From the NCBI GenBank assembly GCA_035526665.1, contig DATLBY010000093.1, positions 1 through 7,227 of the forward strand: 7,227 nt of DNA, written 5' to 3'. The position numbers were made by a program, and so were the translations under genes. The stretch is from DATLBY01 sp035526665 (GTDB lineage Bacteria; Acidobacteriota; Terriglobia; Bryobacterales; Bryobacteraceae). Positions 1 through 5,702 of this stretch are shown piece by piece. The notes under the pieces are model-generated. The model saw nothing but the letters and a program-made list of their open reading frames with translations. It had not been told where the DNA came from and made no database searches. Position 1 is the stretch's first letter. Every line of letters starts with the position of its first letter.

Positions 1-2448
1 GTTCTCTGGATTGTGATTCAGTACCGGCGCGGGGAATCGCGGCTGGGAACGCTGCTGAAGGGACTGGCGCTCACTGCCATTCTGATCGCCTTGGCCGAGC
101 CGCGTTTGGCGGTTCCGGAAACCAAAGTGGCCGCCGTCCTCCTGGTGGACACGTCCGCCAGCATCCCACCGGAAGACTTACAGCGCGCCTCCCGGTTCGT
201 GAGTGCCGTGGAGCAGGGAAGAGGGCGTAACTGGACGCGAGTCGTCCCGTTCGCCCGCGCCGTTCGTTCCACGGCTCTGGGCGAGGCGGGCAAGAGTTGG
301 ACATTGAAAACGACCGCTGGTGAGAGCGGCCGGGGCACGGATATTGAGGCTGCGCTGCGGGAAGCGGTTGCGGCTCTGCCTACCGGCATGGTGCCGCGCG
401 TGGTGCTGATCTCCGACGGTAACGAGAATCACGGCAGCATCGCACGCGCTTCCTGGCTCGCGCGGGAGTTGCATGTCCCTATCGACACGGTCCCGATGAT
501 AGGGCGGCCGCGTCCCAATCTGCGAGTGGACTCCGTGAGCCTGCCGGCGGTGGCCTTCACCGGCGAGAAGTTTCCCATCGACATCGTCATCAGCGCGCCT
601 CGGGCCGAATCCGCCTCCGTCGAACTGATGGCGGAAGGAAAAATTATCGGGAATAGCCCGGTGACGCTTAAAGCGGGTGAAAATCCCATCCGCGTGCATG
701 CCAGCCTGAACGTGGCGGGCGCCGTGGATCTTTCGGGTATCGTTCGAAGCAAGGGCTCAGGCGAGGTCCGTTTCGAGCAGGCGATCACGTTGCGGCAGCC
801 GCGCCTGCTGTACGTCTCACAGGATCCGGCCGGCACCGAAGGGCACCTGCTGGACATCGCCAGGGCAGGGCAGTTCGATATCCAGCGCTCGTCCGATGCC
901 TCGCAGGGCAATCCCGCCGACTACCAGCTGGTGGTTTTCAACAATTGGGATTTGGAAGGCATTCCGGCAGCCAGAAAGACCGCACTCGAGGAATACGTCA
1001 GGCAGGGCGGCGGATTGCTCGTGATCGGCGGCGAGCGCAATGTCTACGCCGAAAACAAAAAGGCGGAAGACGGCCTGGATAGAGCATTGCCGGCGAAACT
1101 TGCCCCTCCGAGGTCGCCCGAAGGCACCACGGTGGTGCTGATCATCGACAAGTCCTCTTCCATGGAGGGACGCAAGATGGAGTTGGCTCGTCTGGCCGCC
1201 ATCGGTGTCATCGAAAATCTTCGCCCGGCGGACTCGGTTGGGGTGCTCATTTTCGATAACTCTTTCCAGTGGGCTGTGCCGATCCGGCGTGCCGACGATC
1301 GCAATACCATCAAGCGTTTGATTGCCGGTATTACTCCCGACGGCGGAACGCAAATCGCCCCTGCTCTCTCGGAGGCCTACCGTAAAATCTTGCCGACCAC
1401 CGCCACCTATAAGCACATTGTTCTGCTCACTGACGGCATCTCCGAGGAAGGCGATAGCATGGCGCTTTCCAAAGAGGCTGCCGCACAAAAAGTAACCATC
1501 TCTACGGTGGGCCTCGGCCAGGATGTCAACCGTGCGTACCTGGAAAAGGTCGCTGCCTCCGCCAAGGGCAAATCGTACTTCCTGGTGGATCCCTCCGGTT
1601 TGGAACAGATCCTGTTAAAGGACGTAATGGAGCACACTGGCTCCACTGCAGTCGAGAAAGCGATTGTCCCGGCGGTGGCCATGAAGTCGGAAGTTCTCAA
1701 TGGTGTGCCGATGGAGACGGCGCCGTCCCTCCGCGGCTATGTCAAGTTCGTGTCGAAGCCCTCGGCCGACACCATCTTGACGGTCGATAAGACGGATCCG
1801 CTGTTCGTATCGTGGCAATTCGGTCTTGGACGATCTGCCGTGTTTACTTCCGACGCCAAAAGCCGCTGGGCGGAGAAATGGATCTCCTGGAACGGTTTCG
1901 ACAAGCTGTGGATGAACATCTTGCGTGACCTTTTGCCGCACACCCAGTCGGGCGAGGCGACCGCCGCCTACGATAGCGCTACCGGCAATATGCTGGTGGA
2001 TTACCGGCTCGCGCCCAACGTGCCGGAGCCCGCGAAGATTCCTGATGTGTATGTCTTCGGGCCAGATGGATTCCGTAAACCGGTGCCGTTGAAAAAAATC
2101 TCCAGTGGCGCCTTTCGCGGACAGATTCCGATCGGCAACCGGCAGGGACTCTTCCGGATCACCCCTGCGGGCGACACCCGTCTGTTCCCCGAGACTGGTC
2201 TATACAGGCAGGAGGAGGAGCTGAGCGAATACGGGTCAAATGAGGCCCTGCTGCGCAGCGTCTCTGCCTTCACTGGAGGACGCTATTCCCCCTCTGCCAA
2301 ACAGGTGCTGGACAACGGAGGCCGCTCCATCAATAGCACCCTGCAGTTGTGGCCCGGGCTGCTGGCTCTTGCGATTGGCTTGAATCTCGTTGAGCTGATT
2401 ATCCGCAAGTGGCGTGGAATTCTTGAAGGTCTCGGGCTGCGTAAGTAG
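1..2448 (+). CDS. Membrane-anchored protein with two VWA domains (BatA/GATase-like architecture), 5' end outside the window
   Basis: The reading frame is open to the left edge. The codons before the GTG at 13 encode hydrophobic residues (VLWIVIQYRR), so the true start, probably with a first membrane helix, lies upstream; residue numbers here count from that GTG. A membrane helix spans about 12-28 and ends in the family-typical AEPRL. VWA domain 1 (about 40-160) has MIDAS residues D46-T-S-A-S50, T109-D110 and D135. Residues 263-345 resemble the first half of a class I glutamine-amidotransferase-like fold (QGGGLLVIGGERN) without a catalytic cysteine. VWA domain 2 (about 372-540) has D379-K-S-S-S383, T446 and D474. 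The GATase-like remainder follows at about 598-640 (GLGRSAVFTSDAK). A C-terminal helix spans 778-797, followed by a basic tail. The large middle part is probably periplasmic. Relatives often lie near MoxR and DUF58 genes, but none is visible here. The metal-dependent adhesion or scaffold role is inferred and the substrate is unknown. Confidence 0.88.
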   Translation, partial: VLWIVIQYRRGESRLGTLLKGLALTAILIALAEPRLAVPETKVAAVLLVDTSASIPPEDLQRASRFVSAVEQGRGRNWTRVVPFARAVRSTALGEAGKSWTLKTTAGESGRGTDIEAALREAVAALPTGMVPRVVLISDGNENHGSIARASWLARELHVPIDTVPMIGRPRPNLRVDSVSLPAVAFTGEKFPIDIVISAPRAESASVELMAEGKIIGNSPVTLKAGENPIRVHASLNVAGAVDLSGIVRSKGSGEVRFEQAITLRQPRLLYVSQDPAGTEGHLLDIARAGQFDIQRSSDASQGNPADYQLVVFNNWDLEGIPAARKTALEEYVRQGGGLLVIGGERNVYAENKKAEDGLDRALPAKLAPPRSPEGTTVVLIIDKSSSMEGRKMELARLAAIGVIENLRPADSVGVLIFDNSFQWAVPIRRADDRNTIKRLIAGITPDGGTQIAPALSEAYRKILPTTATYKHIVLLTDGISEEGDSMALSKEAAAQKVTISTVGLGQDVNRAYLEKVAASAKGKSYFLVDPSGLEQILLKDVMEHTGSTAVEKAIVPAVAMKSEVLNGVPMETAPSLRGYVKFVSKPSADTILTVDKTDPLFVSWQFGLGRSAVFTSDAKSRWAEKWISWNGFDKLWMNILRDLLPHTQSGEATAAYDSATGNMLVDYRLAPNVPEPAKIPDVYVFGPDGFRKPVPLKKISSGAFRGQIPIGNRQGLFRITPAGDTRLFPETGLYRQEEELSEYGSNEALLRSVSAFTGGRYSPSAKQVLDNGGRSINSTLQLWPGLLALAIGLNLVELIIRKWRGILEGLGLRK

Positions 2449-2460
2449 CCCACCTTTTTT
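2434..2460 (+). terminator. Intrinsic terminator overlapping the VWA gene stop codon
   Basis: Bases 2434-2440 (GGGCTGC) pair with 2445-2451 (GTAGCCC). The stem has 7 pairs including one G-U wobble and closes on a GTAA (GNRA) tetraloop at 2441-2444. Three bases after the stem comes a six-T run at 2455-2460. The TAG stop of the VWA gene (2446-2448) lies in the 3' arm of the stem. The layout fits a Rho-independent terminator that separates the VWA gene from the NHL gene. The three-base ACC gap before the T run makes it weaker than ideal. Confidence 0.6.
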
Positions 2461-2468
2461 CTCGAATC

Positions 2469-2486
2469 TTCTATATCATCGAAAGG
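2469..2486 (+). promoter_or_regulatory. Unusual start context of the NHL gene: possible -10 and a misplaced SD-like motif
   Basis: The 26 bases between the terminator T run and the ATG at 2487 contain TATATC (2472-2477), a fair -10 candidate that would place transcription start within a few bases of the ATG. A purine run GAAAGG (2481-2486) directly abuts the start codon, which is too close for normal Shine-Dalgarno pairing. No convincing -35 hexamer is seen at the right distance. A leaderless or very short-leader transcript is possible; this is a weak inference. Confidence 0.22.
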
Positions 2487-3482
2487 ATGAAAACGAAGAA
2501 GTCGCTGCTTGCTGCCTGCTTGTGGACGTCTGTCGCCCTCTCCGCCGAACAAGGCTGGTACCCGCACGAAGGCGGTTTGATGAAGTATCGCGTCAACATC
2601 CGCTTCGGTGAGGAGCCGGATACGATGCCCGCCGGCTGGAAGTTCGGCCGGGTTTCTGCCGTGGCGGTGAATCGCGCCGGTGAGGTTTTCGTCTTCCAGC
2701 GAGGCCTGAAGGCTGATCCCATCGTCGTCTTCGATGCAAAAGGCAATTACCTCCGCTCGTGGGGCAAAGGACTCTTCGGAAATCCTCACGGAATGCGCGT
2801 CGATTCAGAAGGATACGTGTGGGTAACCGACAACGGCGACCACCAGGTAATGAAGTTTACGCCGGAAGGCAAGCTTCTGCTTACGCTGGGCGTCAAGGGC
2901 AAGCTGGGCACGGATGAAAAGACGTTCAACCGGCCCACGGACATCGCATTTACGCCATCGGGAGATTTCTATGTTTCCGACGGGTACGGCAATTCCCGCG
3001 TCGTTAAATTTTCACGCGAGGGCCGCTATCTGCTTACATGGGGCAAAAAAGGAACTGGACCCTCCGAGTTTAATACTCCTCATTCGATCGCCGTGGACTC
3101 TAAGCAGAACGTTTACGTAAGTGATCGTGAAAACAATCGCATTCAGATTTTCGATGCCAAGGGAAAGTTTCTGCGGCAATGGAATCACCTGGGCGCCACG
3201 CAGAATATTTTTATCACTCCCAAAGACGAGATGTGGGTGATCACTCACCGCGATAACATCGAGAATCTTACCTACGATACGCTGGCGGGACGCATCATGC
3301 GAATCGATTTGGCCAGCGGCAAGATTCTGGGGGCCATGGAGAGCCCCGGACACTGGATCCACGCCAGCCCGACAGGCGAAATCTTCGTAGGCAGTCTTAC
3401 GGGAAACGTGTTCCGCTGGGTTCCCGGCTGGCTGTCAAAAGGATTGGGCAGCACCGAAGGGCTCGCCCCGCAGAAGCCCTAG
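2487..3482 (+). CDS. Secreted NHL-repeat beta-propeller protein, peptidyl-alpha-hydroxyglycine alpha-amidating lyase (PAL)-like
   Basis: The 331-residue product starts with a Sec signal peptide (basic MKTKK, hydrophobic core, probable cleavage after ALSA at residue 20), so it is likely periplasmic or extracellular. NHL repeats run from about residue 55 to 310, with clear blades at 98-126 (NPHGMRVDSEGYVWVTDNGD), 148-176 (RPTDIAF, YVSDGYGNSRVVKF) and 197-224 (TPHSIAVD, YVSDRENNRIQIF). This order matches the lyase half of animal peptidylglycine amidating enzyme, which cleaves peptidyl-alpha-hydroxyglycine to peptide amide and glyoxylate. From memory of rat PAL, R72, H101, Y167, H199, R214 and H289 correspond to R533, H585, Y654, H690, R706 and H786 (three Zn ligands plus catalytic residues). 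The PAL disulfide cysteines are absent and the Asp after the last His is Trp290. No monooxygenase partner lies in the window. A downstream ATG (residue 32) has a better-spaced SD-like GAAGGCGG but would remove the signal peptide, so 2487 is preferred. The lyase activity is inferred; the fold is fairly sure. Confidence 0.87.
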   Translation: MKTKKSLLAACLWTSVALSAEQGWYPHEGGLMKYRVNIRFGEEPDTMPAGWKFGRVSAVAVNRAGEVFVFQRGLKADPIVVFDAKGNYLRSWGKGLFGNPHGMRVDSEGYVWVTDNGDHQVMKFTPEGKLLLTLGVKGKLGTDEKTFNRPTDIAFTPSGDFYVSDGYGNSRVVKFSREGRYLLTWGKKGTGPSEFNTPHSIAVDSKQNVYVSDRENNRIQIFDAKGKFLRQWNHLGATQNIFITPKDEMWVITHRDNIENLTYDTLAGRIMRIDLASGKILGAMESPGHWIHASPTGEIFVGSLTGNVFRWVPGWLSKGLGSTEGLAPQKP

Positions 3483-4708
3483 AGCTGGAGGTGCACCACC
3501 GTCTCGATGTGAAACGTCTGTGGAAACAGGTCGGCCATGGTCAGCCGCGAAATCCGGTAGCCCGCCGCCAGCAGGGGATTCAAATCCCGCGCCAGAGTAG
3601 CCGGATCGCACGCCACAATCGTCAATCGCTTGGGCTGAAGCCGCACCAGATTCTTTACGGCCTGTTTCCCCAGACCGGTTCTCGGCGGATCCGCGAGAAC
3701 GAAATCGGGAGCCTCTGTCAACGTACTTAAGAATGGATCGGCGGACATCCTCTCCGCGCGTATTGTCACGCCGGCTGTCTCCATATTGTGGGTCAGATCG
3801 GCCACGGCGCTCGCGCTGGATTCCACCGCGCTAACGGCTTGGAATCTGCGGGCGAGGGGAATGGAGAACAGCCCGACGCCCGCATACAGATCCACCGCGG
3901 TGCTCCCTTCCGCCTGAAATAGCGCCTCCTCCACCAGTGCGTCCACCAGGAAGCGATTTACCTGGAAAAACGATTTCCCGCTCACCCGGAACTTTCCTGC
4001 TACGGTCGCGTAAGTCAGCGGCCCGGGCACCATTCCTGGGATGCGCTCCGCGCACCAGTCGAAAAAGTGGCGTGCCACCGGCTGCGTGGACTCCAGGACA
4101 TTGAGCTGTGTATCCGTCTCGTTTGTGAATACCTCGACGGTTTTCAGGAAATTCGGAAAGCGGCGCTCTTTGGCCATTTCCCGCAGCGCGGTCAGGGCTG
4201 CGTTCACCTGAGGCGAGGAGATGGGGCAGAACTCGATGGCGCATAACTTGTGAGAGCCGGCTTCGAGGTAACCAAACTGTCCTTGCTGGTAATGAAACTG
4301 GCTCCGGTTTCGGTACTGCCAAGGCGCCCCCGCGATCACTTCTATCCTCTCGGGAGCATCCAACTTGCCTACCCGCCGCAGCACTTCCCGAAGAATGGAA
4401 ACCTTCTGCTCCCGCTGGTTGTCGTAATGGGTGTGCTGGTAATGGCAGCCACCGCAGCGGGCAAAATAAGGACAATCCGCCTGGATCCGGTCAGGTGATG
4501 GCTCAATCACGCGCGATAGCTTCACGTGCACGGCCGAGCCTCGCGCCTCGGCCACCGCAACGCGCTCACCAGGCAGCACATACGGGGTCAAAAGCACCCT
4601 TCCATTCAGCCGCCCGAGGCCATCCCCCCCATACACCAGCTTCTCGATCACGACCTCATTTGGTTCTCTATTCATCGTCACGCTACGATTGTTAATTGTC
4701 TCTTCCAT
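3479..4708 (-). CDS. rlmD: 23S rRNA (uracil-C5)-methyltransferase, RlmD/TrmA family
   Basis: This is a SAM-dependent methyltransferase that places a methyl group on C5 of a uridine, most likely U1939 of 23S rRNA. The 409-residue protein begins with a TRAM RNA-binding domain (about 16-70; LVYGGDGLGR). It carries the 4Fe-4S cysteines C79-X5-C85-X2-C88 plus C161 (EFCPI). The Rossmann-type catalytic domain has FFQVN (247-251), the SAM loop DLYAGVGLFS (273-282), DPPRTGL (340-346), the nucleophile C367 in ACDPATLARD, and general base E402 (FHIE). TRAM plus Fe-S favours RlmD or RlmCD over TrmA; the exact target base cannot be read from sequence. Neither M1 (4708) nor M12 (4675) has a good ribosome-binding site, and family alignment would suit a start near M12 because the domain begins soon after. 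The gene diverges from trpS and converges on the NHL gene with a 4-base overlap. Confidence 0.92.
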   Translation of the reverse strand: MEETINNRSVTMNREPNEVVIEKLVYGGDGLGRLNGRVLLTPYVLPGERVAVAEARGSAVHVKLSRVIEPSPDRIQADCPYFARCGGCHYQHTHYDNQREQKVSILREVLRRVGKLDAPERIEVIAGAPWQYRNRSQFHYQQGQFGYLEAGSHKLCAIEFCPISSPQVNAALTALREMAKERRFPNFLKTVEVFTNETDTQLNVLESTQPVARHFFDWCAERIPGMVPGPLTYATVAGKFRVSGKSFFQVNRFLVDALVEEALFQAEGSTAVDLYAGVGLFSIPLARRFQAVSAVESSASAVADLTHNMETAGVTIRAERMSADPFLSTLTEAPDFVLADPPRTGLGKQAVKNLVRLQPKRLTIVACDPATLARDLNPLLAAGYRISRLTMADLFPQTFHIETVVHLQL

Positions 4709-4711
4709 AGA
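4676..4711. promoter_or_regulatory. Divergent rlmD/trpS start region with a possible trpS promoter
   Basis: Starts annotated at 4708 (minus) and 4712 (plus) leave only three bases between the genes. If rlmD instead starts at its second Met (4675), a 36-base AT-rich spacer appears. On the plus strand TACGAT (4684-4689) could be a -10, 18 bases after a weak -35 TTGGTT (4660-4665) inside rlmD, giving a trpS leader of about 16 bases. A short direct repeat ATTGT occurs at 4688-4692 and 4695-4699. No T-box-like leader precedes trpS. The promoter call is weak. Confidence 0.22.
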
Positions 4712-5701
4712 ATGAAAGCACGAGTCCTATCCGGCATCCAACCAACCGGCAACTTGCATATCGGAAACTATCTGGGAGCCCTGAAGAATTGGGTCAACAT
4801 CCAGTACGATTACGAGAGCATTTTCTGCATCGTCGACCTGCACGCTATCACCGTGTATCAGGAGCCCGGCGAGCTGCGGACCAAGATCCGCGAAATTGCA
4901 GCCCTCTTTCTGGCGGCGGGCATCGACCCGAAGCACTCCTCTATTGTCGTTCAGTCCTCGGTGCCGGCTCATACGGAGCTGGCCTGGATGCTGACATGTG
5001 TCACGCCGATCGGCTGGCTTTACCGAATGACGCAGTTCAAGGCCAAGTCGGGCGCGCAGGATACGGTGGGCGACGGGCTGCTGCAGTATCCGGTGCTGAT
5101 GGCCGCCGACATCCTTCTCTACCAGGCAGCCATCGTGCCCGTCGGGGACGATCAGTCGCAGCATCTGGAGCTGGCGCGGGACATCGCGCAGCGCTTCAAC
5201 TCACTTTACGGTGAGACCTTCGTGATGCCTGCCACGCGCCTGCCCAGGGTCGGAGCGCGCGTGATGGGGCTCGACGATCCGGAAAAAAAGATGAGCAAAT
5301 CCGACGCAGGCTCCGGTCACGCGATCGGCCTTCTGGATACCTCCGATCAGATTCGCAAAAAGATTATGCGGGCCACCACCGATTCCAACCCGGCGGTCGA
5401 TTTTGACGGCATGGGGCCGGGCGTAGCCAATCTGCTGAGCATCTTTCAGGCGTTTAGCGACTGGACACAGGAGCAGATGACGGCGCATTTCGCCGGCATG
5501 CGCTACGGCGACCTGAAGAAGCAGGTGGCCGAGATGGTCGTCAGCCGGATTGAACCGATGCAGCGCCGCTATCGCGAAATCGTGTCGGAGCCCGGTTACC
5601 TGGACGACGTCCTGCGGGACGGCGCCGAGAGGGTCACTCCGGTCGCGAACGCTACCGTGGAGCTGGTGAAATCCAGGATGGGTCTTTACACACGAAGCTG
5701 A
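4712..5701 (+). CDS. trpS: Tryptophanyl-tRNA synthetase
   Basis: This cytoplasmic class Ic aminoacyl-tRNA synthetase charges tRNA-Trp with tryptophan using ATP. The 329-residue length fits bacterial TrpRS. The class I signature is PTGNLHIGNYLGA (residues 11-23, HIGN at 16-19) and the second is KMSKS (193-197). The Rossmann fold also shows AADILLY (131-137; D133 aligns with the indole-recognising Asp of the family) and VGDDQSQHLEL (144-154), typical of TrpRS. The C-terminal helical anticodon-binding part runs from about 205 to 329. The frame is open upstream to 4526, but the added residues lie antisense to rlmD and match nothing in TrpRS, so the ATG at 4712, which directly yields MKARVLSGIQPTG, is the start. 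No strong Shine-Dalgarno sequence precedes it. The stop is one base before the MFS start, which suggests co-transcription. Confidence 0.97.
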   Translation: MKARVLSGIQPTGNLHIGNYLGALKNWVNIQYDYESIFCIVDLHAITVYQEPGELRTKIREIAALFLAAGIDPKHSSIVVQSSVPAHTELAWMLTCVTPIGWLYRMTQFKAKSGAQDTVGDGLLQYPVLMAADILLYQAAIVPVGDDQSQHLELARDIAQRFNSLYGETFVMPATRLPRVGARVMGLDDPEKKMSKSDAGSGHAIGLLDTSDQIRKKIMRATTDSNPAVDFDGMGPGVANLLSIFQAFSDWTQEQMTAHFAGMRYGDLKKQVAEMVVSRIEPMQRRYREIVSEPGYLDDVLRDGAERVTPVANATVELVKSRMGLYTRS

Positions 5702-5702
5702 A

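Noticed and set aside
799..1050. Glutamine amidotransferase activity for the VWA protein
   Set aside because: The GATase-like fold lacks a nucleophilic cysteine in the QGGGLLVIGG region, so only the fold resemblance is claimed.
817..1488. Long minus-strand open frame (223 codons) inside the VWA gene
   Set aside because: It is fully antisense to conserved VWA coding sequence and has no recognisable domain; such frames are common opposite GC-rich genes.
2487..2519. Lipobox LAAC in the NHL protein (Cys11)
   Set aside because: The hydrophobic stretch before the Cys is only a few residues and the hydrophobic core continues past it; a signal peptidase I site after ALSA fits better.
3489..3496. 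Perfect palindrome GGTGCACC near the rlmD 3' end
   Set aside because: It is only 8 bases, lies inside rlmD codons, and has no partner site; chance is sufficient.
3831..4475. Second minus-strand open frame (214 codons) inside rlmD
   Set aside because: It is a frame-shifted shadow of rlmD; the rlmD frame holds all Fe-S, SAM and catalytic motifs.
4526..4711. In-frame upstream extension of trpS by 62 codons
   Set aside because: It is antisense to the rlmD N-terminal domain, looks like low-complexity His/Arg/Pro sequence, and TrpRS homologues begin right at the ATG at 4712.
4600..4711. T-box or attenuator leader before trpS
   Set aside because: The upstream DNA is rlmD coding sequence, with no T-box consensus, terminator hairpin or Trp-rich leader peptide seen.
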